Source: Chitinophaga sp. CF418 (GTDB taxonomy: Bacteria; Bacteroidota; Bacteroidia; Chitinophagales; Chitinophagaceae). Taken from it: a stretch of DNA of 64,000 bases. Below the pieces are notes generated by a model, which was given only the letters and a program-made list of their open reading frames with translations, was not told the DNA's origin and did no database searches. Within the stretch, counting starts at the first letter, position 1. Every line of letters starts with the position of its first letter. The translations under genes and the position numbers were made by a program. The DNA is taken from contig NZ_FRCN01000001.1 in NCBI RefSeq assembly GCF_900142925.1, positions 868,001 through 932,000 on the forward strand, in the 5' to 3' direction. Of the stretch, positions 42,427 through 53,100 are shown piece by piece.

Positions 42427-44268
42427 ATGAAGATCTTCTGGAATTATATGCAGCCCCACCGCTGGATGATTGCCCTGTCCCTTTTACTGGCCGGCATAGG
42501 TCAGGTGGCGATGATGGCGGACCCCATGATCTTCGGGAAGATCATAGACAAATACGCACTGCATCCCGGAAACAGAACAGAAAATGAACTGCTGAGAGGC
42601 GTAATGTTCTGGTTAGTGCTGGCCATCTCGGTGGCAATGGTGGCCCGGCTGGCTAAATCCCTCCAGGACTTTGTGATGCGGCTCATTATACAGCGCTTCG
42701 GCATGCAGGTGTTCAACGACGGACTGAAACAGACCCTCCGCCTTTCATTTCAGGAATTTGAAGAGCAACGTAGCGGGGAAACAGTAGCGTTGTTGCAGAA
42801 AGTCCGCAATGATACCGAACGTTTCTTCAATGCATTCATCAACATCCTCTTTTCCTCCCTTGTCGGGATAGGGTTCCTGATATGGTATGCCATCACCAAA
42901 CACTGGGCGCTTGTGCCTATCTTCTTTATAGGCGTGCTGGTGCTGGGAACGCTTACCGGACTGCTAAGCAGGAAAATAAAGAAGATACAGCGGGCCATCA
43001 ATAAGGAAACACTGAAAATGTCGGGGTCCATTACGGAATCGCTCCGCAATATCGAACTGGTAAAAAGCCTGGGGCTTACTTTCCCCGAAATCCGGCGCTT
43101 GCGCACCTTTACCAGGAACATCTATGAACTGGAGATGAAAAAGGTAAAACAGGTCAGGATGCTGTCATTCGTGCAGGGCACTACCCTGAATCTTTTGCGG
43201 CAATCTATACTCTTTATCCTGCTCTGGCTCATCTTCCGTAAAGTGCTTAGTCCGGGGGAACTGATCGCTATGCAGTTCATTGCAACGGCCATTTTCGGCC
43301 CATTACAGGAGCTGGGCAGCATCATCCTGGCTTACAGGGAAGCTGAAAGTTCCCTGCTGCTGTTTGACCAGCTGATGCACAAACCTGTGGAAGAGCGCCC
43401 CGATAATCCCATAGAACTGGGGCCACTGGAAACCATCCGCTTCTCAGATATTGTATTCCGGCATCAGACAGCCACAATAAATGCATTGGATGGCATCAGC
43501 TTCAACGCTGCAAAAGGAGACACCATTGCTTTTGTAGGGCCTTCCGGCTCGGGCAAATCCACACTGGTGAAACTGCTGCTGGGATTGTATCAGCCCGTTT
43601 CCGGCGAGATCCTTTTCAACGATATTCCATCAGGTGATATCCGGTATAATCAGATGCGCCGGCAAATAGGGTTCGTATCGCAGGACACCCAGCTCTTTGC
43701 CGGCACCTTCAAAGACAACCTCCTGTTCGTAAAACCGGATGCCACTGATGAAGAGATGCTGGCCGCCCTCCATAAAGCATCCTGTACCCAGTTGCTGGTC
43801 CGTTCTCCTCAAGGTCTGGACACTAAGCTGGGAGAGGGTGGATTGAAGCTTTCCGGAGGAGAAAAACAGCGTGTCTCCATTGCCCGGGCACTCATACGAG
43901 ATCCGCGGTTGCTGATCTTTGACGAGGCCACATCTGCACTGGACTCACTGACAGAGGAAGCCATCACAGATACCGTCCGCAATATTTCCGCCAGAAGGGA
44001 ACAGCTGAATATACTCATCGCACACAGGTTGTCTACCATCATGCACGCCGACACCATTTATGTGCTTGAAAAAGGCAGGATCGTGGAAACAGGGACACAC
44101 CTGGAACTGCTGGACCAAAAGGGGCTGTATTACGCAATGTGGCGTCAGCAGATAGGCGAACGCCGCAGCACGTCTCCTTCTGCATCTGAAGACATTACCC
44201 AGATCGGGACCTCCATATCCGGCACTACTCCCCAGCCCGATATCAAGCCTGTTCCCGAAGTGGAATAA
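42427..44268 (+). CDS. ABC transporter with fused permease and ATPase
   Basis: The protein is 613 residues from ATG 42427 (MKIFWNYMQPHRWMIALSLL); upstream in-frame codons overlap the divergent gene and are rejected. Six membrane helices cover residues 15-310, then the ATPase: Walker A GPSGSGKST, Q-loop near IGFVSQDTQLFAGT, signature LSGGEKQR, Walker B LLIFDEATSALD and switch His in IAHRLST. It functions as a homo- or heterodimer exporting lipids, drugs or peptides. It is monocistronic or co-expressed with the NDH-2 gene 65 bp downstream. The substrate is unknown. Confidence 0.93.
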   Translation: MKIFWNYMQPHRWMIALSLLLAGIGQVAMMADPMIFGKIIDKYALHPGNRTENELLRGVMFWLVLAISVAMVARLAKSLQDFVMRLIIQRFGMQVFNDGLKQTLRLSFQEFEEQRSGETVALLQKVRNDTERFFNAFINILFSSLVGIGFLIWYAITKHWALVPIFFIGVLVLGTLTGLLSRKIKKIQRAINKETLKMSGSITESLRNIELVKSLGLTFPEIRRLRTFTRNIYELEMKKVKQVRMLSFVQGTTLNLLRQSILFILLWLIFRKVLSPGELIAMQFIATAIFGPLQELGSIILAYREAESSLLLFDQLMHKPVEERPDNPIELGPLETIRFSDIVFRHQTATINALDGISFNAAKGDTIAFVGPSGSGKSTLVKLLLGLYQPVSGEILFNDIPSGDIRYNQMRRQIGFVSQDTQLFAGTFKDNLLFVKPDATDEEMLAALHKASCTQLLVRSPQGLDTKLGEGGLKLSGGEKQRVSIARALIRDPRLLIFDEATSALDSLTEEAITDTVRNISARREQLNILIAHRLSTIMHADTIYVLEKGRIVETGTHLELLDQKGLYYAMWRQQIGERRSTSPSASEDITQIGTSISGTTPQPDIKPVPEVE

Positions 44269-44333
44269 AGCTGGCGCACACTGCCGGGGCATGGTTTTTG
44301 GGCCGCCCTGTTGTACATATAAATCATTGTGTT

Positions 44334-45677
44334 ATGGAACAAATGAGGCAGATCACCCTGAATATACCTCCCACTACCAAACCCCGTGTAGTGATCGTGG
44401 GCGCCGGCTTTGGCGGATTGAACGCTGCGAAGAGCCTTCCTGACGATAAGTTTCAGGTAGTACTCTTCGACAAACACAACTACCACACCTTCCAGCCACT
44501 GCTTTACCAGGTAGCCTCCGCGGCTTTGCAACCCGACGCCATCGCCGGACCATTGCGCAACCTGTTCCATAATACGAAGGATTTTCATTTCAGGATGTTA
44601 CGGGTGCTATCAGTCGATCCACCCACCAATACCATCAATACCTCTGCCGGACCATTGCAATATGATTACCTGATCATATCCAGTGGCGCCAGAACAAACT
44701 ATTTCGGTAATGAGAACATGCAACGTTTTGCACTACCGCTAAAGACTATCCCGGATGCGCTGAATATGCGCAGCCACCTGATGCAGATCTTTGAATGGGC
44801 CAGCCTTAACGCCAATCCCGAGCTGAAAGAACATATGCTCAATATAGTACTGGTAGGCGCCGGTCCTACCGGTGTTGAAATGGCAGGTGCATTTTCAGAA
44901 CTCCGGAAGCACGTACTGCCCAAAGATTACCCCATCCTCGATTTCAGCAAGATGAAGATCTACCTGCTGGAAGGCCTGGACCGGGTGCTGCCGCCAATGC
45001 ATCCCAGGTCGAGCGCCCGCGCCCAGCGCTACCTGGAAAAGATGGGCGTTATCATTAAACTGAACGCGATGGTGCAGGACTATGATGGCGAAACTATCAC
45101 ACTGAAAAGCGGAGAACAGCTCAAATCTTTCTTCGTAGTATGGAGCGCCGGAGTAATGGGAGAAGCATTGGCAGGCATACCCAAAGAATGGACGGAACGG
45201 GGCCGTATCCTTACGGACCCTTTTTGCCGCGCCATCGGCAGCACTAACATCTTCGCCATTGGCGACATCGCTTTGATGAAGCTGGAAGACTATCCCAGAG
45301 GGCATCCCGGAGTAGCGCAACCTGCCATCCAAATGGGAAAATATGTTGCGAAAAACCTATTTGCACTGCACAGGAATGAAACTGTCAAACCCTTTAAATA
45401 TTTCGATAAAGGCTCACTGGCTACCGTAGGGAGAGGGAAAGCAGTGGCTGATCTTCCCGGCAATATTCACCTGGGTGGACGCCTGGCATGGTACATCTGG
45501 TTGTTCGTACACGTGAACTTCCTGGTGAGTTTCCGCAACAAACTGCTGGTGATGACCAACTGGATCTGGAACCTGTTCACCTTCGATAAAGGTAACCGCC
45601 TTATCATCCGGCCTTATATCCGTAAGGGCGATGAAAAGAGTAAAGCCGTCTTCGCCGAAAACCAGGTAGGTAGTTAG
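44334..45677 (+). CDS. ndh: NAD(P)/FAD-dependent oxidoreductase, NDH-2 type
   Basis: From ATG 44334 the protein is 447 residues, matching type II NADH dehydrogenase size. The first Rossmann motif is VVIVGAGFGGLNAA binding FAD, the second NAD motif is VLVGAGPTGVEMAGAFSE, and the FAD closing motif is NIFAIGDIAL. The C-terminal amphipathic region (LVSFRNKLLVMTNWIW) gives peripheral membrane attachment. The N-terminal ATSELRK-like core HTFQPLLYQVASAAL is typical. It passes electrons from NADH to quinone without proton pumping. Membrane location is inferred from the family. Confidence 0.9.
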   Translation: MEQMRQITLNIPPTTKPRVVIVGAGFGGLNAAKSLPDDKFQVVLFDKHNYHTFQPLLYQVASAALQPDAIAGPLRNLFHNTKDFHFRMLRVLSVDPPTNTINTSAGPLQYDYLIISSGARTNYFGNENMQRFALPLKTIPDALNMRSHLMQIFEWASLNANPELKEHMLNIVLVGAGPTGVEMAGAFSELRKHVLPKDYPILDFSKMKIYLLEGLDRVLPPMHPRSSARAQRYLEKMGVIIKLNAMVQDYDGETITLKSGEQLKSFFVVWSAGVMGEALAGIPKEWTERGRILTDPFCRAIGSTNIFAIGDIALMKLEDYPRGHPGVAQPAIQMGKYVAKNLFALHRNETVKPFKYFDKGSLATVGRGKAVADLPGNIHLGGRLAWYIWLFVHVNFLVSFRNKLLVMTNWIWNLFTFDKGNRLIIRPYIRKGDEKSKAVFAENQVGS

Positions 45678-45702
45678 TGGCCGCCCCTTTTTATGTACCT
45701 TT

Positions 45703-47151
45703 GTGCCTGCTTTGGATACAAGAAACTACATAACATTATCGCAGCTGGCGGCCAGCATACAAGGCACTATCAGGAATACTTTTTCGGGTCAGAGCTATTG
45801 GGTGGTGGCAGATATCACCAGCCACTCCTTCTACCCCGCTAAAGGATACCACTACTTCGACCTCGTTGAAAAAGATGCCCGCAGCCACCAGCTTACCGCA
45901 AAGATCTCTGCCAGTGCCTGGGGTAATGGCAGCAATCGCATCAAAGAATTTGAGAGCGTAACCGGCCAGCGCTTCAGCAACGATATGCATGTGCTGATCA
46001 GGGTGGCAGTGGAATATCATCCCGTATACGGATTAAAACTTTCCCTGCTGGATATTGATACCAGCTTCACTATCGGATTACTGGAACAGCAAAAACAGGC
46101 TACCTTACAACGCCTCCTGACCGAGTGTAGCGACATTGTGCGGAAAACACCGGAAGGATATATGACGCGCAATAAAGCGCTTACGCTCAATTCCGTTATA
46201 CAACGCATTGCGGTCGTCTCTTCCGCATCGTCTGCTGGTTACCAGGACTTCATGCACACCCTGCAATCCAACGCATACGGTTATATCTTCCACATAGAAA
46301 ATTACTTCACCGCTGTACAGGGAGAAGCCAATGCGGCACAGGTATGTATGCAGCTGGAAGCAATCATAGACTCCGGAAAACAATTTGATACAGTGGTGAT
46401 CATCCGTGGTGGCGGCGCACAAACAGACCTGTTGTTATTCGACCAGTTCCCGCTGGGGAAAGCCGTAGCCGGATTCCCAGTGCCGGTCATTACCGGTATC
46501 GGGCATCATAAGAATGAGACCATCACGGACATGCTGGCACATACGGCTACCAAAACACCAACACGCGCCGCAGAACTGATCATTGCACATAACCGCAGCT
46601 TCGAAGAAGCCCTGCTCACACAGCAACAGTATATCATCATCCGTATGCAACAAATGCTGAAAGATAAACAACAGCAACTATCCTCCCTGCATACGGGTAT
46701 TATCAACAGATCGCGGGACCTGCTGGCGGACTATAAAGAGGGACTGGCCCGCAAGCGGCAAGGCATCCCGCAAAACGCCCGGCACCTGTTACTGAAACAT
46801 CGCTCGGCTATGAACCAGCTGTCAGGACAATTGCTGGCAAAACCCGGACAGGTTACCGCCAGCCGCTTACATGAACTATCCCATATCCGCAAGGATATAC
46901 AGGTATATGCCCGTAAGTTGTTACAACAACAGCAGCAGAAACTGTTGCATCATGAAACGGTCGTCCGGATCATGAGCCCTGCGTCTTTACTACAGAAAGG
47001 CTTTGCTATGGTGCAACACAAAGGAATGATCATTACCAGTGCAGCACAGCTATCACCGGGAGACGAGATCACCGTTCAGATGGCAGATGCAGGTGTAAAC
47101 GCCACAGTCACTTCAAAAACAACAAATGATGGACACGAATCTAACATATGA
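45703..47151 (+). CDS. xseA: Exodeoxyribonuclease VII large subunit
   Basis: The 482-residue protein has an N-terminal OB-fold (ITLSQLAASIQGTIRNTF to ISASAWGNG), a catalytic domain (RIAVVSSASSAGYQDFMHTL and VVIIRGGGAQTDLLLFDQ) and a long coiled coil to the C-terminus. With XseB it degrades single-stranded DNA to oligonucleotides. The chosen start is GTG 45703, but TACCTTTG, a good match to the phylum -7 element, lies at 45696-45703 and would overlap it, so a TTG at 45712 may be used. It overlaps xseB by 26 bases, a coupled two-gene operon. Confidence 0.9.
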   Translation: MPALDTRNYITLSQLAASIQGTIRNTFSGQSYWVVADITSHSFYPAKGYHYFDLVEKDARSHQLTAKISASAWGNGSNRIKEFESVTGQRFSNDMHVLIRVAVEYHPVYGLKLSLLDIDTSFTIGLLEQQKQATLQRLLTECSDIVRKTPEGYMTRNKALTLNSVIQRIAVVSSASSAGYQDFMHTLQSNAYGYIFHIENYFTAVQGEANAAQVCMQLEAIIDSGKQFDTVVIIRGGGAQTDLLLFDQFPLGKAVAGFPVPVITGIGHHKNETITDMLAHTATKTPTRAAELIIAHNRSFEEALLTQQQYIIIRMQQMLKDKQQQLSSLHTGIINRSRDLLADYKEGLARKRQGIPQNARHLLLKHRSAMNQLSGQLLAKPGQVTASRLHELSHIRKDIQVYARKLLQQQQQKLLHHETVVRIMSPASLLQKGFAMVQHKGMIITSAAQLSPGDEITVQMADAGVNATVTSKTTNDGHESNI

Positions 47152-47335
47152 AGCAGCCTATAAGGAACTGCAACAGATAGCCAGGGAGATAGAAACAGAG
47201 TCTGTTTCTGTCGATGTGCTGGCCGCAAGGGTGAAACGCGCTTCTGAATTAATATCCTTCTGTCAGGCCCGTTTAAGGGCAACAGAGGCGGAAGTAGAGA
47301 ACATTATCCAGCAAATGGAAGACAAACCGCTTTAA
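47126..47335 (+). CDS. xseB: Exodeoxyribonuclease VII small subunit
   Basis: The 69-residue helical protein (NLTYEAAYKELQQIAREIE, then VSVDVLAARVKRASELI and CQARLRATEAEVENII) matches XseB. It binds the coiled coil of XseA, several copies per large subunit. The start overlaps the end of xseA, allowing translational coupling; ATG 47129 is a near alternative. A strong terminator follows at 47345. Nothing is unusual. Confidence 0.93.
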   Translation: MMDTNLTYEAAYKELQQIAREIETESVSVDVLAARVKRASELISFCQARLRATEAEVENIIQQMEDKPL

Positions 47336-47344
47336 GCTTTTTAA

Positions 47345-47381
47345 GCTGCGGCAGTGTATCATATCACTACACCGCCGCAGC
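47345..47381 (+). terminator. Terminator of xseAB operon
   Basis: GCTGCGGC (47345-47352) pairs with GCCGCAGC (47374-47381), continued inward by GTGTA/TACAC. It begins 10 bp after the xseB stop. The following gap to 47547 shows no gene. Confidence 0.75.
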
Positions 47382-47547
47382 CAATCTCCTTCCCCTCCTT
47401 TATTACACCCCATTCGCCCCATTTTAAGCCGCCTTAAAGGTTTTAATATTTTGATTAAAAACGGGTTAAAATCAATGCCAGACGTTTTATCAGCCGCTGC
47501 CATTCTTGACCTTTGTCCTGAATTCATTAGCGGACAAACAGTATCTC

Positions 47548-48804
47548 ATGAAACGAGCGATCGTCCTGGCTGTAGCAATGATGGCAATATCCTGTATCAG
47601 GAACCTTGCTACTGCCCAAACCAACTACACATTGCCGGCGGCCCTGGATACCGCCAGAAACAACAGCCCTGTGCTGAAAGCCAGGTACATGAACATAGGC
47701 GCTGCCCAGGCCGATGTGACCACCGCAAAACTGCGCCCCAATCCTACACTGAATAATCAGACCCTGCAACTGGTGCGTTCAGACCATTTCGCGCCGAATA
47801 CCAGGTGGTCTTCCAATCAGAACAGACAGGTGTGGTACCAGGTCACAAAGCCGATCCAATGGCCTAATCAGCGCAAATACAAGATCGAGACTGCCGATAA
47901 GGACGTCGCGGTGGCCAGCAACACCTACCAGGAAGATGTACGCAACCTCTCCCTCGATGTAGGCAACAGCTGGATCAATTGCTGGGTATTGAAGAAAAGA
48001 CTGGCCCTGCTCAACGACAGCAAAAAGAATCTGGACACACTGGTGCAGATCAACGAACTGCGCTACAAAAACCAGGTCATCACACAGACAGATCTGATCC
48101 GTACTAAAGTGTTGCTCGACCAGTACAACCTGCAGCTGAGTAAATTTTACCAGGACTATCAGAATGAACTGCAAACCCTGCAACTGCTGACAGGCAACAC
48201 CTCTTCCATGGACATCGATACTTCCGGCGAGATCCTCACCATCAGTCCTTCGGAGACACTGGACAGCCTGATTACACAAACCATGGAGAACCGTTCTGAT
48301 GTAGTACTCGCTAAAAGCACTATTGATGAACGTAACAGCAACGCAAAGTATCAACAGTCATTAGCGGTACCGCAACCTGAAATAGGGTTTATATACAACC
48401 CACAGAACTCGGTGCCTTATATCGGCTTCTATGGTACTATAGACCTGCCTTTCTTTAACAGGAACCAGGGTGAGATCAAAAAGGCGCATATACTTCAGCA
48501 ACAGGCGCAACAGGAACTAACTGCTACACAAAGACAGATACAGACAGAGGTAGTGACGGCATACAATACCTATCAGCTCCAGAAAAAGAACATGGAGAAA
48601 TACAGCGGTATACTGCATCAGTCGCAACAGATCCTCGACAACGTAAAGTATGCCTATCTGCGTGGCGGTACTACCATCATCGACTTCCTCGATGCACAAC
48701 GTAACTGGTATGATACCCGCCTGCTGTATTACGATTCACTGCAGGCATACTATCAGAGTTATATACAATTATTATTCGCTACCGGCCTTATAAACCAATT
48801 GTAA
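47548..48804 (+). CDS. czcC: TolC-family outer-membrane efflux channel (CzcC-like)
   Basis: From ATG 47548 (KRAIVLAVAMMAISCIRNLATAQ signal) this is a 418-residue protein. Two internal repeats of the OEP family span residues about 30-220 and 240-418, with YTLPAALDTARNNSPVLKAR and FNRNQGEIKKAHILQQQAQQ as recognisable helix starts. It forms the trimeric outer-membrane tunnel for the RND pump. It stands first in the operon, with the next start 3 bp after its stop. GACCTTTGTCC near 47510 may be a phylum-type promoter element. The metal specificity is not in this subunit. Confidence 0.88.
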   Translation: MKRAIVLAVAMMAISCIRNLATAQTNYTLPAALDTARNNSPVLKARYMNIGAAQADVTTAKLRPNPTLNNQTLQLVRSDHFAPNTRWSSNQNRQVWYQVTKPIQWPNQRKYKIETADKDVAVASNTYQEDVRNLSLDVGNSWINCWVLKKRLALLNDSKKNLDTLVQINELRYKNQVITQTDLIRTKVLLDQYNLQLSKFYQDYQNELQTLQLLTGNTSSMDIDTSGEILTISPSETLDSLITQTMENRSDVVLAKSTIDERNSNAKYQQSLAVPQPEIGFIYNPQNSVPYIGFYGTIDLPFFNRNQGEIKKAHILQQQAQQELTATQRQIQTEVVTAYNTYQLQKKNMEKYSGILHQSQQILDNVKYAYLRGGTTIIDFLDAQRNWYDTRLLYYDSLQAYYQSYIQLLFATGLINQL

Positions 48805-48806
48805 TT

Positions 48807-49817
48807 ATGCAACGCATTACCGGATATTTCTTAGCCGCCTCCCTCCTCCTGGCAGGATGCAGGCATAAAACACAGGAGCCAGTTGCTACCGGAGATCCAT
48901 CTCCCGTTATTACCGGCAACGGGCAACAGATCTCTTTTCCAGATACGGCATCCTCCAGTTTCTTTGCGGTGGAGCCTGTGGGCGATTCTACACTCAGCGG
49001 CATACTGCATGCACCTGGTAAAGTAGCAGCAACAGTACTACGCTCAGATGTAGGCGGACAAAACATCGTACTGTTCGATGATCCCCAGCTGACCAGCGAT
49101 TATTCACAACTCATCCAGCATCAGATCAACATCAATCATATCCAGGATGTGAACATCAAACAAAAGAAAGTAGAACTGGACCGCACGCAGGACCTCTTCG
49201 ATCATGGTGCTGCCAGCGGAAAAGATATCCTGGAAGCAAAGTCGGAACTGTCTATCGAACAGACCAATCTGGCCAACGAAAAGACACAGCTGATAGAACA
49301 TGAATCAGGACTGAAGGCCGCAGGTTTCAACCCGGAAGCCCTGCACGGCGCCACTCCCGGCACTGCTTATATCATCTGTGATATACCCGAAAATCAGCTG
49401 AACAATGTAAAAAAAGGTTCTCCCTGTACCATCGTGCTGTCTTCATTCCCCGACAATACCTACAATGGTAAGGTGGAAGATATTGCTGATGTGATAGACG
49501 ACGTTACACGCATGATCAAACTGCGTATACGGCTGAACACACCTGACAATGATATCCGCGCAGGTATGTTTGCCGGCGTCACATTCCAGGTACATGGCGA
49601 CAGCAATGGCATCAACATCAGCAGAGATGCGCTGGTTACTGCCGACGGACAGAATTATGTTTTCGTCAGAACAGCACCCAACACTTTCACGAGAAGAGAG
49701 ATACGCACAGGTCAGCAGATCGGCGACCGTATTGCTGTGTACAGCGGTTTGAAGAACGGAGAGAATGTAGTAGTAAAAGGCGTGATGCAACTGAAAGGAC
49801 TGAGCTTCGGATATTAA
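48807..49817 (+). CDS. czcB: Efflux RND periplasmic adaptor lipoprotein (CzcB/CusB-like)
   Basis: The 336-residue protein has a lipoprotein signal (LAASLLLAGCRHK) and the membrane fusion domains in order: barrel-sandwich (GKVAATVLRSDVGGQNIVLFD), helical hairpin (VELDRTQDLFDHGAASGKDI), beta barrel (PENQLNNVKKGSPCTIVLSS) and membrane-proximal (VTADGQNYVFVRT). It links the outer channel to the RND pump. It lacks the long N-terminal His/Met-rich metal arm of CusB, so may be a CzcB type. The start lies 3 bp past the previous stop. DUF190 and RND genes follow. Confidence 0.9.
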   Translation: MQRITGYFLAASLLLAGCRHKTQEPVATGDPSPVITGNGQQISFPDTASSSFFAVEPVGDSTLSGILHAPGKVAATVLRSDVGGQNIVLFDDPQLTSDYSQLIQHQININHIQDVNIKQKKVELDRTQDLFDHGAASGKDILEAKSELSIEQTNLANEKTQLIEHESGLKAAGFNPEALHGATPGTAYIICDIPENQLNNVKKGSPCTIVLSSFPDNTYNGKVEDIADVIDDVTRMIKLRIRLNTPDNDIRAGMFAGVTFQVHGDSNGINISRDALVTADGQNYVFVRTAPNTFTRREIRTGQQIGDRIAVYSGLKNGENVVVKGVMQLKGLSFGY

Positions 49818-49860
49818 CCACAACTGTTCAACCAATCATTCATACTAACAATATTGCCCC

Positions 49861-50166
49861 ATGTTACAGGCACAGATATTTATAGATAAAGACGAAGTAT
49901 TCGGTTCAAAGCCGCTGTATGAATTTATCGTACAGTTCTTACTAAAACAGAACATTGCCGGCGCTACTGCTTTTCGTGGTGTGATCGGTTTTGGAGAACA
50001 TCACCAGTTGAAAAGGCCCGATAGTCTTTTCAGTTTTGACGAACCACCTATGCTGATCATCTTCATCGATGAGGATGAAAAAGTACTGAATACACTGGCT
50101 GCTTTGCGCAAACAGGTAAGCAGTGGTTTCATCGTCACCAGCAAGGTAGAAAGGTTTGAGGTATAA
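49861..50166 (+). CDS. DUF190 family PII-like small protein
   Basis: The 101-residue protein begins LQAQIFIDKDEVFGSKPLYEF and has GATAFRGVIGFGEHH and LIIFIDEDEKV, typical of DUF190. These have a ferredoxin/PII-like trimer fold and may bind nucleotide or metal. They are usually next to fluoride channels (CrcB) or as separate genes; here it is set between the adaptor (43 bp before) and the RND gene (31 bp after). That placement suggests a role sensing or regulating metal efflux. The ligand is unknown. Confidence 0.9.
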   Translation: MLQAQIFIDKDEVFGSKPLYEFIVQFLLKQNIAGATAFRGVIGFGEHHQLKRPDSLFSFDEPPMLIIFIDEDEKVLNTLAALRKQVSSGFIVTSKVERFEV

Positions 50167-50197
50167 CATTTCAGGACTTGATTGAAATTCACTTGTA

Positions 50198-53100
50198 ATG
50201 ATTCGCAATCTTTTAATATTCTCTCTTAAAAACAGATGGGTGATCATCCTGATGGGCCTTGGCCTCATGGGCATTGGCTACTGGTGTTTCACCCAGCTGA
50301 AAATAGAAGCATACCCGGATATTGCCGATACCAATGTGATCATTGTAGCGCAATATCCCGGCCGCGCGGCAGAAGAGGTAGAGCAGCAGGTTACTATTCC
50401 GATAGAAAGAGCACTGCAGAATACGCCTAATGTACTGGACCGCAGAAGCCGTACCATCTTCGGTCTGAGCGTGGTACAGCTTACTTTTACCGATGGTACG
50501 GACGACTATTTCGCCCGGCAGCAGGTCAATGAACGGCTGGCCGGTGCAGAGCTCCCGGATGGCGTATCACCAGAACTGGCGCCACTTACCACGGCCGTAG
50601 GAGAGATCCTCCGTTATGTGGTAGAAGCACCGCCTACCTATACGCCTACGGAGATCCGCGACCTCCAGGACTGGGTCATTAAGCCGGCCCTGCTACAGGT
50701 ACCAGGCATTGCGGATATCACCACCTTCGGCGGCCCACTCAAACAGTTTCACATACTTACAGCGCCCGACAAGCTGCGCAAGTATGACCTTACTTTACAG
50801 GATGTTATTGACGCAGTACAAAAGAACAATCAGAATACAGGCGGTAATATCATTAACCGCGGTGAGCAGGGCTTTGCCGTACGCGGGTTAGGAGCAGTGA
50901 AAACAGAACAGGACATTCGTAACATCGTGCTGAAAGCGGCCAATGGTATGCCTGTTTACCTGGGAGATGTAGCTACGGTAGAAGTAGCGCCACCACCACC
51001 CAGCGGTGTAATGGGTTATACCATCAATGCCACTAAAACGAACGTCAGTAATGGAGTGGAAGGTATTGTGCTGCTCCGCAGATATGAGAATCCCAGTGAG
51101 GTGTTAAAACTGCTGAAAGACCGTGTCCAGGACCTGGAGCAGAATGAACTACCTAAGGGCGTACACCTGCATACACTCTATGATCGCAGCTTCCTGATAG
51201 ATCATTCACTGGAAACGGTCGGCCATACCTTATTGGAAGGCGTCTCTATCGTTGTGATCATCCTGATCTTCTTCCTGGGTAGCCTGCGTAGTGCACTGGT
51301 GGTAGCGCTGACCATTCCCTTCTCGCTCCTGTTTGCATTTATACTGATGCGCCTCACCGGCATACCGGCCAACCTGTTGTCGCTCGGGGCCATTGACTTC
51401 GGTATCATTGTAGACGGCGCCTGCGTGATGGCAGAACACCTTATACGCACCTACAGAACGGCATCGCCGGAAGAGAAAAAGAAAGGGATCATCGCGCTCA
51501 CACTGCGTTCCTCACAGGAAGTAGGCCGTGAGATCTTCTTCTCCGTGACCATCATTATCCTGGCGTATATGCCTATCCTGCTCATGACGCGTGTGGAAGG
51601 AAAACTGTTCTCTCCTATGGCACTGACACTGGCATTCGCCGTAATCGGCTCCATGCTGGCAGCGCTTACGCTCATACCGGTACTGATCTCTTTTGCCTTT
51701 AAGAAGGCATTCAGCAATACTGACAAACCGATGAAGGAGCACAGGAATGTTGTGCTTGACTTCCTGTCAAAACAATACTCCCGCGTACTGGCGCGTGTCA
51801 TGAAAAGGCCTAAAACTGCCGTTATAGGCGGGTTCTCCATCGTGGTACTGCTGGTACTGCTGGGCGGCAGCCTGGGTTCTGAATTCCTGCCAGAACTGGA
51901 CGAGGGTTCTATATTCCTCAGGGGCAACTTCCCGGCAGGTATTACCATCCAGGAAAATGCAAGGTATTCTCCGAAGATCAGGGAGGTAATTGCCAAATAC
52001 CCACAAATCTCATTTGTGATCACACAGGCAGGCCGTAACGACGATGGTACTGACCCATTCCCATCCAACCGTAACGAGATACTGGTAGGGCTAAAAGACT
52101 ATAAACTGTGGAGTGATACCATCTCTAAAAAGGAACTGGTGACCAACATACGGCACGACCTGGAAAAAGCCATGCCGGCAGTGAAGTTCTCTTCCGGTCA
52201 GCCTATTATTGACCAGGTGATGGAGATCGTAACCGGTAGTGCAGCAGACCTGGCTATTTCCATTGTAGGAGACGACCTCACCATGATGCGGGCCAAGGCA
52301 GATACTATCGCCAATCTTGTAAAACAGACGAGGGGCTCAGAATCTGTTAATATCGAACAGGAAGGTCCGTCAGAGCAGATCGCCATCAACATCAATCGTG
52401 AGAATGCGGCCCGTTTCGGTATCAATGTAGCTGATATCCAGAGTATGATAGAAGCGGCCATAGGCGGTAAGGCTATCTCTACCCTGTATGACGGCACCAA
52501 ACGTTATGACCTTGTCATCCGTTACCTGCCGGGAGAACGCAGCACTATTGAGTCTGTAAAGAACCTGCAGGTACCTTCCGCCACGGGTGCGCTCATTCCT
52601 ATGAGCCAGCTGGCAGATATCTCCTACGTACAGGGTCAGACGAATATTTACAGGTATAACAGCAAACGTATGGTGACTGTCCGTACCAACATCCGCGGAC
52701 GTGACCAGGGAGGTTTTGTGAGTGAGATCAGTCAAAAGATCAACAGGCAGTTACACGTTCCAAAAGGTTACAGCATCATATACGGCGGGCAGTATGAAAA
52801 CCTGCAGCGGGCAGGCAAACAGCTGTCAATGACCATCCCGCTCACCATTATCATGGTGTTCCTGGTGCTGTTCATCCTGTTCCGCAATATGCCGCAGACA
52901 TTTGTGACCGTCAGCTGTATCTTCTTTGCGCTGGCAGGAGGTATAGTGGCCCTGTTCATCCGCGGGTACCATTTCAACGTATCCGCAGGTGTAGGTTTTG
53001 TGAGCATCTTCGGGATCTCGGTAATGGCGGGGGTGCTGCTTGTATCTGCCTTCAACCGTTTACGCACAAGGCCCGGCCAGACCTTACAACAAAGTGTTTT

